Below are positions 1-8,608 of a stretch of DNA of 64,000 bases, in pieces. Below the pieces are notes generated by a model that was not told the origin of the DNA, ran no database searches, and saw only the letters and a program-made list of their open reading frames with translations. The stretch's first letter is position 1, and each line of letters starts with the position of its first letter. The position numbers were made by a program, and so were the translations under genes. Where the stretch lies: assembly GCA_900316845.1 (NCBI GenBank), contig ONEG01000003.1, positions 52,814 to 116,813 on the forward strand, written 5' to 3'. This DNA is from an uncultured Bacteroidales bacterium. GTDB taxonomy: Bacteria; Bacteroidota; Bacteroidia; Bacteroidales; Paludibacteraceae.

Positions 1-2
1 GC

Positions 3-1136
3 GTAGGCTTGACAGCGCAGAATTATGCGTACTGGTTACATGAGAAGGGGCACGATGTGAGTGTCATCACCCCTTATGCTCCGAACTCACGTGAGGTGAT
101 TGAGGCGGCCGAATATCCGATTTATCGCTATACCTCGATTCCCATTCCTTTCCGCCATCCGTACCGATACGGACTTCCCTATGTGGATGCTTTCTTCTGG
201 CGGCATTGGAAGAAACTGAAGTTTGACTTGGTACACGCGCATTGCCCGTTTACTTCGGGCAAGCTGGCTTACAACGCTGCGCAGCAACAACACATCCCGA
301 TGGTGGCTACCTTCCATTCCAAATACCGTCAGGACTTTGAGCATAATGTGCCCAATAAGAAAATTGTGGAATGGATGGTGAAGCAGATCATCACCTTTTT
401 TGAGAAAGCAGATGAGGTGTGGATACCGCAGGCCGCCGTAGAGCCGACTTTGCGTGAATACGGGTACAAAGGTCACGTGGAGGTGGTGGAGAATGGTAAT
501 GATTTCTACACGCCTTCTGCTAAAATCGAAGTGATGCGCGCTGAGATGCGGGAGGAGTTGGGACTTCTGCCTGATGAAACAATGTTGCTTTTCGTAGGAC
601 AACATATTTGGGAGAAAAACATCGGGTTTATCCTCGATTCCCTTGCGCTCATCAAAGATAAGCCCTTCCAACTCTATATGGTAGGAACGGGTTACGCTGT
701 GCGGGAGATCCGCCATAAGATTCACGAACTCGGCCTCTCGCACAACGTGACGATGTTAGGAAACATTCATGACCGCGAGCGCCTGAAGCGAATCGATGCA
801 GCGGCTGATTTGTTCCTCTTCCCGTCGCTGTATGACAATGCCCCTTTGGTGGTACGCGAAGCGGCTGCGATGCACACACCGGCTGTAATGCTGCAGGAGA
901 GTACTGCAGCAGAGGTGATCAGACCGGACGTCAACGGATTCCTCACCGCCAACGATATTCACGTCTATGCCGACAAGATCATTTGGCTGATGGAGCACCC
1001 CGAGGTCATCAAACGGGTGGGCGACAAAGCTTCTGTGACTATCTCACGTTCGTGGGAGAATGTCATCGAAGAAGTGCTCCTCCGCTATCGGGATATACAA
1101 GAGAGCTATAAATTGAAACACGGTATAATAGTATGA
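3..1136 (+). CDS. GT4 family glycosyltransferase, 5' end cut by window
   Basis: This is a GT-B fold glycosyltransferase of family GT4 that transfers a sugar from a nucleotide donor, probably to a lipid or envelope acceptor on the inner face of the membrane. The frame is open to the left edge. The residues VGL just before the TTG at 9 fit the usual GT4 N-terminal glycine loop, so that TTG is internal and the true start lies outside the window. Visible marks are VHAHCPF near residue 75, the FVGQHIWEKN segment that opens the C-terminal donor domain near residue 197, and PLVVREAAAM, the donor-binding glutamate region. The last four bases overlap the next gene (ATGA), so the two are translationally coupled. 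The next two genes are membrane proteins, which points to glycolipid or surface-polymer modification. Acceptor and sugar cannot be read from sequence. Confidence 0.9.
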   Translation, partial: VGLTAQNYAYWLHEKGHDVSVITPYAPNSREVIEAAEYPIYRYTSIPIPFRHPYRYGLPYVDAFFWRHWKKLKFDLVHAHCPFTSGKLAYNAAQQQHIPMVATFHSKYRQDFEHNVPNKKIVEWMVKQIITFFEKADEVWIPQAAVEPTLREYGYKGHVEVVENGNDFYTPSAKIEVMRAEMREELGLLPDETMLLFVGQHIWEKNIGFILDSLALIKDKPFQLYMVGTGYAVREIRHKIHELGLSHNVTMLGNIHDRERLKRIDAAADLFLFPSLYDNAPLVVREAAAMHTPAVMLQESTAAEVIRPDVNGFLTANDIHVYADKIIWLMEHPEVIKRVGDKASVTISRSWENVIEEVLLRYRDIQESYKLKHGIIV

Positions 1137-1489
1137 CAACAATGGTGCTTCTTATGCTCCTGCAGACAGCGATGCTGGCTTTCAGTCAGGTAGCATTAAA
1201 ATTAGCTATGGAGGGACTCCGCTGGGAGTGGACTTGGTCCTTCATATGGCATAATGTGATCTGTAATGCATGGCTGATGATAGCCGTTACCCTGATGATT
1301 GGAGCGAACCTCTTCTGGCTTTGGATGCTTCATAAATATCCTTTGTCGCAAGTGTATCCGCTGACGAGCCTTGGTTTTATCTTCGGCATGCTCTCCGGAT
1401 GGCTCATTTTCCATGAGCAGGTGGGTTTTATGCAATGGTTAGGTGTGATGCTTGTCATCGCCGGCTGTTTTTGTATCGCTAAAGTTTGA
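1133..1489 (+). CDS. small EamA/SMR-like four-helix membrane protein
   Basis: A 118-residue protein with four predicted membrane helices (about residues 2-22, 35-60, 68-90 and 95-117), the size and layout of small multidrug-resistance or ArnE-type half-transporters of the drug/metabolite superfamily. The segment YPLSQVYPLTSLGFIFGMLSGWL corresponds to the conserved proline-glycine helix of EamA proteins (shown only to place it). It overlaps the upstream glycosyltransferase by four bases and is followed within about 20 bases by an LtaS-like gene. By analogy with ArnE/ArnF it may flip a glycolipid or help move the product of its neighbour across the inner membrane. That role is inferred from context only. 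Confidence 0.8.
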   Translation: MTTMVLLMLLQTAMLAFSQVALKLAMEGLRWEWTWSFIWHNVICNAWLMIAVTLMIGANLFWLWMLHKYPLSQVYPLTSLGFIFGMLSGWLIFHEQVGFMQWLGVMLVIAGCFCIAKV

Positions 1490-1508
1490 AAATTGATTGT
1501 TAAAGAAT

Positions 1509-3248
1509 ATGAAGAATAACGAAGGAGCCAAATTGGAGCGCGATTATTTCCGCGCATGGCTCGCTAAAGGAACCAATGCTTCGTGGGTTGTTTTCGGCCT
1601 TTTCACGTTGCTGATTTTCTCGCAAACACTGCTCTTTGACCATTTTGCCTTCCGTGAGCTGGCTCTCCAGCCGAGTGCGTTAGGTTACGTGGCGAAGCTG
1701 TTCAGCAAACTCGGTGCCGCGATGTTTATTGCTGCGTTCACCTTCCTTATGAAGGACAAACGATGGCTCATTTTCCTCTCGATAGTCATTGATACATGGT
1801 TCGTGGCGAACCTCATATATATGCGCAACAACCACATTCTGCTGGATGCGGAGGCCTTTAATATGTCCGGCAATCTGCACGGCTATTTCTGGTCTGTACT
1901 CATCTATATTGAGTGGTGGATCGACCTCTCGTTCTACGCTTTGACAGCACTATTCTGTATTATCTTTGCTTTCACAACGACCAGCGAGCGCAGTTTCTGG
2001 GCATGGTTGGGAATGACCATCATCTCCGTCGGGCTGCGGCTTTCGGGCGAAGCCATTTATGTGCACGATATCAACCGCGCTATGGAGGAGCAGTATATCA
2101 AGTACGATGCGGTGCCTTTCATCCGTGAGCACCGTGAACCGGTCTATGGTACCGATTTCCCGACCACGGTAGCCAACACCAGCGTGCTCTATTCGCCGCT
2201 CTATATCGGCTCGGACTACTATCTGATGGTCAAGGATATCCAACCTGACCGTCCGCTGACCGCCTGTGACGAGCAGATGATGAAGGTGCTGGATAATGGT
2301 ACGGACTCGGCTACCTTGCAATCTCCGCTTATCATCATCCTGCTGGAGAGTTTGGAGAACTGGGTCTTGACACCTCAGATCATGCCGAACCTCTACCGTC
2401 TGGCGCAAAACGACCATTCGTTCTACGCGAATCATTTGCATACCCAGATCGTGGGAGCGCCCTCGGCTGATGGCCAGATGATCATCAATACCGGCCTCCT
2501 ACCCATTAACGCGGGAGCTACCTGTCTCCATTACCCAAAGAATACCTATCCGGCGATCATGAAATTGGCACCGGACAGTGCGGTTTGCCTCCTTCCGCAC
2601 GATACTTGTGTTTGGAACCAGACGCAGATGTCGCCCGCATACGGATATGACACCACGATCATTTACTGCGACATTGATACCATCCTCTTCCGGAAGCTCG
2701 ATACACTCGTGGATCAGGGATGGCGTTATATACAGTGTATCACCCAATCTACACACGCGCCGTTTATGAACGAGAAATACTCGTCGCTCGAATTACCGGA
2801 TAAAATGCCATGGGTGATGCGTAATTTTATTCGTGGATTCAATGCGCTGGACGATGGCTTGGGCTATTTCATCCGCAAATTGGAGACCGACCCTGTTCTG
2901 CAGCAATACACGATAGTCATCACCGGTGACCATCGTATTCTCCATTATGAGAAACGCAACCAGATGCAGTCGTTCTCCGATAAGCATGGCTTGGGTCTGC
3001 AGCCTTCCGACGATCGCCTTCCGCTCATCATCTATTCGCCGAAAATCACAGGCAATCCCCGTTATACCAAAGATTGTTACCAGATGGATATCTATCCTAC
3101 CTATCAATCATTATTGGGCATCGAGGACTACCGCTGGCATGGATTTGGCATCAACCTCTTGGATACTACGCAGAAACGCCTCATCTATCAAGATGAAGCG
3201 TTCCCCTTGTCCGATCGTTTGATTCGGAATAATTATTTCCAGCGGTAA
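1509..3248 (+). CDS. LtaS-like sulfatase-fold phosphoglycerol/phosphoethanolamine transferase
   Basis: A membrane-anchored member of the alkaline phosphatase/sulfatase superfamily. I chose ATG 1509 over the TTG at 1497, which adds only four residues. Five hydrophobic helices fill residues 25 to 185. A periplasmic catalytic domain follows, with the opening strand LLESLEN (about 278-284), a GAPSADGQ segment (about 316-323) where the nucleophilic Ser/Thr of LtaS-type enzymes lies, and the metal-binding TGDHR (about 472-476). Such enzymes move a phospho-alcohol headgroup from a phospholipid onto a lipid or polymer. It is the third gene of the GT4/EamA-like/LtaS-like operon, which suggests decoration of an envelope glycolipid. 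Substrate is unknown. Its 3' end overlaps the convergent gene at 3233 by 16 bases. Confidence 0.8.
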   Translation: MKNNEGAKLERDYFRAWLAKGTNASWVVFGLFTLLIFSQTLLFDHFAFRELALQPSALGYVAKLFSKLGAAMFIAAFTFLMKDKRWLIFLSIVIDTWFVANLIYMRNNHILLDAEAFNMSGNLHGYFWSVLIYIEWWIDLSFYALTALFCIIFAFTTTSERSFWAWLGMTIISVGLRLSGEAIYVHDINRAMEEQYIKYDAVPFIREHREPVYGTDFPTTVANTSVLYSPLYIGSDYYLMVKDIQPDRPLTACDEQMMKVLDNGTDSATLQSPLIIILLESLENWVLTPQIMPNLYRLAQNDHSFYANHLHTQIVGAPSADGQMIINTGLLPINAGATCLHYPKNTYPAIMKLAPDSAVCLLPHDTCVWNQTQMSPAYGYDTTIIYCDIDTILFRKLDTLVDQGWRYIQCITQSTHAPFMNEKYSSLELPDKMPWVMRNFIRGFNALDDGLGYFIRKLETDPVLQQYTIVITGDHRILHYEKRNQMQSFSDKHGLGLQPSDDRLPLIIYSPKITGNPRYTKDCYQMDIYPTYQSLLGIEDYRWHGFGINLLDTTQKRLIYQDEAFPLSDRLIRNNYFQR

Positions 3249-4045
3249 CCGATTCCTAAAGAAATAGCCTGCGGATAGATCACCGCGTCCGCTATCTTTT
3301 GGCCTTTCATCTCGCTGTAGAAACCGGCGATGTCTGAGAGGCTGACCTTGTAGTGAAAGTTAATCTGAATGCCTATCGGAAACTCGTATCCGGCCGTGGC
3401 GCAGATACCAAAATGGTTGTTGTGTAAACTGTAGAGCCGGCTGTAGTCTTCATTTTCCTCCGCGTAGCGGGCTGGAAGCGGGTTCGCGGTGGATGCCTGG
3501 GATTGCGAAGTTTCATCGGCGTTTTTATACCGCGATATATTGCTTGCAAAGGTGAAATGGGTGAAGATGCCGCCGCCGAACTGAGCATAACCTTTCTGCA
3601 TATTCCCGAATCGGCCTAAGAAATACACAGGTATATCTATGCCGAATGACCACATTCCATTGTACTTGAATACATCAGGACCTTCTTTTACGGCAAAATG
3701 GTTCTGCGTAGCCGTAAAAATCACCTGCGGCTGAATAGCAAAGTGCTTGATGATACTGAAATCCATAAATCCTCCGAACTCACCGCCGATACGCATGTAC
3801 GAACTCATCGTGTTATGATCCCTCGTGATGATGAAATTGCTGAGGTTGGCACCCGCCAGCAATCCGCCGGATACGATACGCGGCAGTTTCTCTTGGTCCA
3901 ATGAATCCAACAACCGCTCGGTGTCGAATTCTACTAACTTCGCCTTCGCTTCGTCCAGCGACTGCTGTATCTTGATATCTCGGCTCTGCGCCGTTAGGCT
4001 GAGCGACAAGGTCGCAATGCCCAAAAGAAATAATACTCTTTTCAT
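3233..4045 (-). CDS. outer-membrane beta-barrel protein (PorT/OMP_b-brl type)
   Basis: A 270-residue secreted protein with signal peptide (about residues 1-19, cleavage after LTA), a short charged helical stretch (20-55), then alternating amphipathic strands ending in GIGYRWK, an aromatic C-terminal strand typical of small outer-membrane barrels. Features such as GGLLAGANLSNF at the barrel start are common in the Bacteroidota PorT-like barrel family. It lies 3 bases downstream of the DUF5686-type gene, so the two are co-transcribed and both act at the outer membrane. No specific substrate or partner can be read from the sequence. Confidence 0.75.
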   Translation of the reverse strand: MKRVLFLLGIATLSLSLTAQSRDIKIQQSLDEAKAKLVEFDTERLLDSLDQEKLPRIVSGGLLAGANLSNFIITRDHNTMSSYMRIGGEFGGFMDFSIIKHFAIQPQVIFTATQNHFAVKEGPDVFKYNGMWSFGIDIPVYFLGRFGNMQKGYAQFGGGIFTHFTFASNISRYKNADETSQSQASTANPLPARYAEENEDYSRLYSLHNNHFGICATAGYEFPIGIQINFHYKVSLSDIAGFYSEMKGQKIADAVIYPQAISLGIGYRWK

Positions 4046-4048
4046 GGC

Positions 4049-6883
4049 TTATAGTGAGAATCTGAATGTTATCTTTACGCCGTTCCTACCCCATGCACCG
4101 ATCTTTCTGCGGCCGTGAATCATTACCGGCTGACCGTTTTCATCCACTGCCGGTTGGAAACCAAGCGTCGGGTTATTGGGATTAATAGGCTCCATTTTCT
4201 GGATCAGGTACGGCAACTCGTAGTCGTTGTACGTGATACGGCGGATATAATCGATGCGGATGAATTTGAAGATATTTTCAAATCCCGCAGTGATCTCCAT
4301 ATAGGGTAGTTTGCCGATAGGCGAACTCGTGCGATAGCCGTCTTTGATATATCCGTTGTTGTCAAACGCATTCTGCACGTCGTCGTTCTCCCATGGGGTA
4401 TGCGGGAAGTCATACAGACCGTTTGTGCCCTCCAGGTACGGGTTGTTCTTCTTCGTCAGACCACCGTAGATACCGCTGAAACTAACTACACCGCGCAGTT
4501 TAAGCTTGTTGATGCCCGGTATTCGGTTCAAGATCCAGCCTTTGAAATAGTAGGTGGCGTATAGAGCTACGTATTCATCCATCATAAACTCCATCGGCTT
4601 CATCTGGTTAAACGCGCGCTGAGCCAGGAAGATACTGGTACTCGTCTGAGGCATGTAGAGCTTGGTGAACGGCGCTTTCTGCCATAACATACCCGTCTGT
4701 ACACGCAAATCAAGGTGACCGAAGGCCGAGAACCAGAAACGTTTGTCAAAGAGGAACTCCGTCCTGTTATAAATGAAACCATCGCCACCGTTGTGCCGGT
4801 CGTCCAAATAACCCACATAGTGCGTTAATCGGAATGTCGGTGCATCTTTTTCTATCGCAAACGGACTGCGGATACCCATTCGGTCGATATAAATCCGGCT
4901 TCCGGGGGAGTACTCTAACTCTACCATTCCCTCGTAATTGCGGTACGAACCAATATCGGTAACCGACTTACTCCAACTCGAGTCTGCGTTCATCGTCCAA
5001 TCTACCTTGTGGTAATTCAGTACGCCCGCAGCCTCGTTATTGGTAAAATCAAAGGAGGTGCGGATGGATAGTTTGTTCCGCCATTCTTTCATGTATTCCG
5101 CTTTCGTGTGGAAGACGTACTGCGCGAATGGCATCGTCGGCGTGCTCGTCGGGATGGAAGCCAAAATATGGTCGCGACGGATGATATCTGTGTTCTGACC
5201 CGGTTCCTCGACATCGTATTGAGCGCTCACCTGAATATGATGCCTCAGTCCGTCGTACGGCTGGCTCTTATGTTTGTCGAACGTCCATACCAGCGTCGCA
5301 TTATATTTCGGACGCAGATCGGTCGTACCGAAGGCTACATACCCGCGGAAGAAGAATTGGTCGTGAAGACGCGCCGTACTGGTACCGCCTACGCGAAGAC
5401 GCACGCCCTCTAACTTGTTCCAACTCACGAAATTATAGATTGGTCCGAAATCGAACTTGCTCTCGTCCAAGTCTCTGGCAGGAGTCGTAGCCACATATTC
5501 GGAAGTGATGGCATTGACGGCCGCAACCATACTCGCTATACTTGGGTTATCCGTCGCCTCACGTACCAGGTTATACACCGAACTCTCGTACCACGTCAGC
5601 GGCTCCGGACGAAGCGTGTCCCAGGCTGCCGCACCGAATCGTTGCGCCGTCGAGTCGTTCGTCTCCACCTCGTCGGCGGTGAGCGATGAGAACGTCTCAC
5701 GGGGAATAGGCGTCTCCAAATCCCAATCCGTGTAGATCTTCGTCTGGCGGGCTAACATACCACGTTTGTTGTTCAGAATATAGAATTTCGCGTAAGTCGT
5801 CGTCCTGTCAGGAGCCCATGTTCCGTCCTCTAACTGCTTGTAACTATGTTCCACAGAGTAGTTGCTCACGAAATTGAGGTTGATATCCGGCGGCACGTTG
5901 ATCGCGTATTTCTTCAGACGGAAAGTACTATCATTGACGATATACAGGTGACCCGTGAAACCGTAACTCTCCGAGTTCACCGGTACGAACGCCAAGTCGA
6001 TACACGGGTAACCATCGACCATGATGGTATCCATGATATAGTACTGGTAGAACGTCACCGCAAGGGTCGAACTAAGCGGCGATACGAATCGGTTGAACAG
6101 CAGATTCATGCTGTTGTCGTTGATATCTACGTCTTTGAAAATAGCGTTCACGTTCTCTTGAAACGAACCCTGTGACACCAGATCTTCCACTCCGAAAACG
6201 CGTTTCTTCTCCAGAATCTTCTTCTCGCGGTGGGGCTTACGCTGGTAGTATTCGGAGGTCAGGTGCTCCCGGATACTCACCGTCACGTTCGGATACACAC
6301 CCGTCGTGTCCACATATTTCTGGATGAAATTGAACTTCTTCCAGAACGGCTTCTCCCAATTAACTTTGATATTATCCAGCGCAAAAGACATTCGGCTATA
6401 ACTCTTTGCCGTGTATTGATCCTTGGAGGTAACGTAGAACGAGTCCTTACGCGCAATCACGTTCTTGATCAGCTCTACCGCAGGATTGCCCTTTCGTTTG
6501 TATTCGCGCTTACGGTTCTTCGGCGTCACCACGATATCTTGCAATCCATATACGTCAGGCTTCAACTTCACCTTCACGTTCTTGCGGTTCTGACCCTTAC
6601 GCAGCGTCAACATCTCCGTCTTGTAGCCTAACATCTGAAAATTCAGCGTGTTATAACCTGCGCTGTTGCTAATCGTGAAATTGCCGTCTATATCGCTGGT
6701 CGTACCCACCTCCGAAGGAATCATTCCTTTGTTGGTGGTCGACTTCAAGAAGTATATCTGTACGAACGGCAGCGTCTCACCGGTATCGCCATCGACTACC
6801 GTTCCCGATATACTCGTCACTTCCTGTGCCATTACCATCCCGGCTAAGCACAAGAATAAAAATATGTACCTTAATTTCTTCAT
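4049..6883 (-). CDS. DUF5686/carboxypeptidase-regulatory-like outer-membrane protein
   Basis: A 944-residue protein with signal peptide (1-19), an N-terminal carboxypeptidase-regulatory-like beta-sandwich (about 24-108, with GTVVDGDTGETLPFVQIY), and a long DUF5686-type region beginning near KRKGNPAVELIKNVIARKD. The last 400 residues are rich in aromatic amphipathic strands and end in KITFRFSL, as expected for an outer-membrane barrel. Family members are usually annotated as carboxypeptidase-like regulatory domain proteins; no enzyme activity is established. It begins 43 bases after the DAHP synthase gene on the same strand, without a visible promoter, so it may be read through from the dcw-side transcript. 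Confidence 0.85.
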   Translation of the reverse strand: MKKLRYIFLFLCLAGMVMAQEVTSISGTVVDGDTGETLPFVQIYFLKSTTNKGMIPSEVGTTSDIDGNFTISNSAGYNTLNFQMLGYKTEMLTLRKGQNRKNVKVKLKPDVYGLQDIVVTPKNRKREYKRKGNPAVELIKNVIARKDSFYVTSKDQYTAKSYSRMSFALDNIKVNWEKPFWKKFNFIQKYVDTTGVYPNVTVSIREHLTSEYYQRKPHREKKILEKKRVFGVEDLVSQGSFQENVNAIFKDVDINDNSMNLLFNRFVSPLSSTLAVTFYQYYIMDTIMVDGYPCIDLAFVPVNSESYGFTGHLYIVNDSTFRLKKYAINVPPDINLNFVSNYSVEHSYKQLEDGTWAPDRTTTYAKFYILNNKRGMLARQTKIYTDWDLETPIPRETFSSLTADEVETNDSTAQRFGAAAWDTLRPEPLTWYESSVYNLVREATDNPSIASMVAAVNAITSEYVATTPARDLDESKFDFGPIYNFVSWNKLEGVRLRVGGTSTARLHDQFFFRGYVAFGTTDLRPKYNATLVWTFDKHKSQPYDGLRHHIQVSAQYDVEEPGQNTDIIRRDHILASIPTSTPTMPFAQYVFHTKAEYMKEWRNKLSIRTSFDFTNNEAAGVLNYHKVDWTMNADSSWSKSVTDIGSYRNYEGMVELEYSPGSRIYIDRMGIRSPFAIEKDAPTFRLTHYVGYLDDRHNGGDGFIYNRTEFLFDKRFWFSAFGHLDLRVQTGMLWQKAPFTKLYMPQTSTSIFLAQRAFNQMKPMEFMMDEYVALYATYYFKGWILNRIPGINKLKLRGVVSFSGIYGGLTKKNNPYLEGTNGLYDFPHTPWENDDVQNAFDNNGYIKDGYRTSSPIGKLPYMEITAGFENIFKFIRIDYIRRITYNDYELPYLIQKMEPINPNNPTLGFQPAVDENGQPVMIHGRRKIGAWGRNGVKITFRFSL

Positions 6884-6926
6884 TCTGAACTTATTATCTC
6901 TTATCTCTTATCTTTCGGCTCTTAGC

Positions 6927-8033
6927 TTACTGCTGTCTCAAACTCTCTTCGTGTATCAATTTTAATACCTCTTGCGCAAAATCGGCAGATAACCCATTCT
7001 CCTTTGCAAAATGCGCTACTTGTTCGCTCAACTGTTGGAACCGTTTGGGTTGCAGCGGGGCTACGTCATGCGCTTTCTTCCATTTCCCGATTCGCCGGCT
7101 GACGTCCATTCGCGCCGCGATAGTATCCCATAATCGCTCATCTAACTCATCTATCTCCGCACGGAGCCAGTTGAGTTCGGGGTCGTTTATACCCCTCGGT
7201 GCTCCAAAACACGGCAACGACACGGTATCGGGACGGAATCGGGTGGGAGTTAAATCAAGGGTATTGCTTAATTCAGCAGGCGTAATCTGCTGCTTGGCGT
7301 CAGATAAAGCTTCCTCCGGCCGGCAATGAACTTCTACCATTGCACCGTCCAGACCCAACTCCTCAATCTTCTTCATCAGCTCCGGCACGCGTTTTGCATC
7401 GCCGCTCATGTGACTCGGATCCAACAACATCGGTATATCCGGCCTTGCCAACCGTACCGCGTGCGCCATCGCCCAACACGGCTGATGACCACAACCGCGA
7501 TGAACCGCAATCACCGGTACACCCGTCTTCTCCAACCGCTCGATATTCCCGATCCACAATCCCGCATCGTTATTCACCGGATTCTTAATCAGAATACCTT
7601 TTAATATCGTCTTGGTCTGTGTGCTGTCAGGCGAAGCCGGTCTGTGTTCTGTCAGGCGTAGCCGGTCTCCTATCGCTGTTGCAATCTCTTGCACAGCGAT
7701 GGGATTCGCAGACGACCTGGCGCCTATCCACAAATAATCCACTCCCGCTTTCAAGGCCGCCTCTACATGTTCATGCGTCGCCACCTCCGTAGCAATCTCC
7801 ATCCCATAACGTTCCTTAACTTCCTTGAGCCACTCCAGCCCTTCTTCTCCCACACCTTGAAACGTGTGCGGGCTCGTGCGCGGTTTCCACACGCCCGCGC
7901 GAAAAATAAAAGACCATCGCGCATCAATGCGCGATAAAGCCTCTGCGGTCTCAAGCACCTGCTCGCGATTCTCCGCCGAACAGGGACCTGCTATGTATAT
8001 CTTCCCGATGATATGTAGTCTTGATTCTTTCAG
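6927..8033 (-). CDS. bifunctional DAHP synthase / type II chorismate mutase, non-canonical start
   Basis: Combines phosphoenolpyruvate and erythrose 4-phosphate to DAHP (first shikimate step) and, through a C-terminal chorismate mutase domain, converts chorismate to prephenate. The class-typical AGPCSAEN motif, with the metal-binding cysteine, is encoded at about 7977-8000. HRGC, LLDPSHMSGD and VEVHC mark the rest of the barrel. The last 80 residues form the AroQ-like helices, beginning RAEIDELDERLW. The first GTG, at 7958, lies downstream of AGPCSAEN and would remove it. Upstream, the frame to the preceding in-frame TAA has no ATG, GTG or TTG. Initiation must use CTG (8033, given here), ATC (8009 or 8012) or ATT (8078, overlapping the lipoprotein stop). 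About 11 residues (RPASPDSTQTK region) come from a repeat inserted in frame. Confidence 0.85.
   Translation of the reverse strand: MKESRLHIIGKIYIAGPCSAENREQVLETAEALSRIDARWSFIFRAGVWKPRTSPHTFQGVGEEGLEWLKEVKERYGMEIATEVATHEHVEAALKAGVDYLWIGARSSANPIAVQEIATAIGDRLRLTEHRPASPDSTQTKTILKGILIKNPVNNDAGLWIGNIERLEKTGVPVIAVHRGCGHQPCWAMAHAVRLARPDIPMLLDPSHMSGDAKRVPELMKKIEELGLDGAMVEVHCRPEEALSDAKQQITPAELSNTLDLTPTRFRPDTVSLPCFGAPRGINDPELNWLRAEIDELDERLWDTIAARMDVSRRIGKWKKAHDVAPLQPKRFQQLSEQVAHFAKENGLSADFAQEVLKLIHEESLRQQ
7620..7671 (-). repeat. 25-bp direct repeat (two copies) inside the DAHP synthase gene
   Basis: Two copies of a unit beginning CTGTCAGGCG at 7624 and 7649, each with a small hairpin core (GGC-GAA-GCC and GGC-GTA-GCC). 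They encode the polar stretch EHRPASPDSTQTK. The unit resembles the intergenic GGTCTTT-TTCTTTCAGC repeats at 8022, 9893 and 58378, so it is probably an in-frame insertion of that family. Confidence 0.7.
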
Positions 8034-8075
8034 CGAAGCGGTCTTTGTTCTTTCAGCGGCTTCGCCGCGGTCTTT
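8022..8075 (-). repeat. GGTCTTT/TTCTTTCAGC hairpin repeat before DAHP synthase
   Basis: Two units read on the plus strand as TTCTTTCAGC-GAA-GCGGTCTTT and TTCTTTCAGCGGC-TTC-GCCGCGGTCTTT. The repeat occupies exactly the place where the DAHP synthase start codon and leader should be, between the lipoprotein stop (8074-8076) and the catalytic N-terminus. It may have replaced the original start. Confidence 0.7.
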
Positions 8076-8526
8076 AATACGTTATCTGCATGTGGAAATA
8101 CATCTCATCCGGCTTCCAACCCGGCTCATACGCGTAGTCTGAGTTAGTCACATAGACAATCACATAACCCACACCCACCTCGTAATCTGTACGCTGCGTG
8201 TAAAAATCGCCCGTTCCTTCGTCCTGCATGAAACGGAACTCCGGCAACTGAATCAAGAACGCGTCTTTGGTGCCGGGGTTGTACTCGTGGCTCATCGTCC
8301 AGGATCCGTAGTCGTAGATGTACTCCGTGATTTTGTTCGTCTCGTAGTAGTAGCTGTACCAGCCGTTCGTCTCGTCAAAAGCCCACGCGCTCTGAGGTAC
8401 ATGGAAATCGACGTTCACCTTGTTAAACAGACATGGCTCATTGACCACTTTCGTGCAGCTGCTCAAACCGATTATCACGACTGCCATCAGCGCGAAAAAC
8501 ACACTTTTTTTCATCATTGTTTTCAT
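8074..8526 (-). CDS. small lipoprotein of unknown function
   Basis: A 150-residue protein with a clear lipoprotein signal (charged MKTMMKKS, hydrophobic core, lipobox LSSC at about residue 24), so it is anchored in the inner or outer membrane. The mature part is rich in Tyr, Trp and acidic residues with no family I recognise. It lies between murD and the DAHP synthase gene and has its own promoter (8546-8577), so it starts a new transcript inside the cluster. ATG 8526 is used; the ATG at residue 4 or 5 would serve equally well. Confidence 0.75.
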   Translation of the reverse strand: MKTMMKKSVFFALMAVVIIGLSSCTKVVNEPCLFNKVNVDFHVPQSAWAFDETNGWYSYYYETNKITEYIYDYGSWTMSHEYNPGTKDAFLIQLPEFRFMQDEGTGDFYTQRTDYEVGVGYVIVYVTNSDYAYEPGWKPDEMYFHMQITY

Positions 8527-8545
8527 AATTGTACAATTTTGCGTG

Positions 8546-8577
8546 CAAAATTACTACAATTTTTGCATATATGCAAA
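8546..8577 (-). promoter_or_regulatory. Bacteroidota promoter for the 8074-8526 lipoprotein
   Basis: On the minus strand TTTG (8577-8574), then 20 bases, then TAATTTTG (8553-8546), the -33/-7 spacing of the Bacteroidota primary sigma factor. The spacer begins CATATATGCAA, part of the extended box seen at many promoters in this window. Confidence 0.75.
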
Positions 8578-8608
8578 TTTTATTGTCTTTTTTCTTTATT
8601 TAGCACCA

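Noticed and set aside
1497-1508. TTG 1497 as start of the LtaS-like gene
   Set aside because: ATG 1509 lies four codons on and gives a normal N-terminus; TTG starts are uncommon in this window.
7958-7960. GTG at 7958 as the start of DAHP synthase
   Set aside because: It would delete the AGPCSAEN motif with the metal-binding cysteine, which is encoded just upstream in the same frame.
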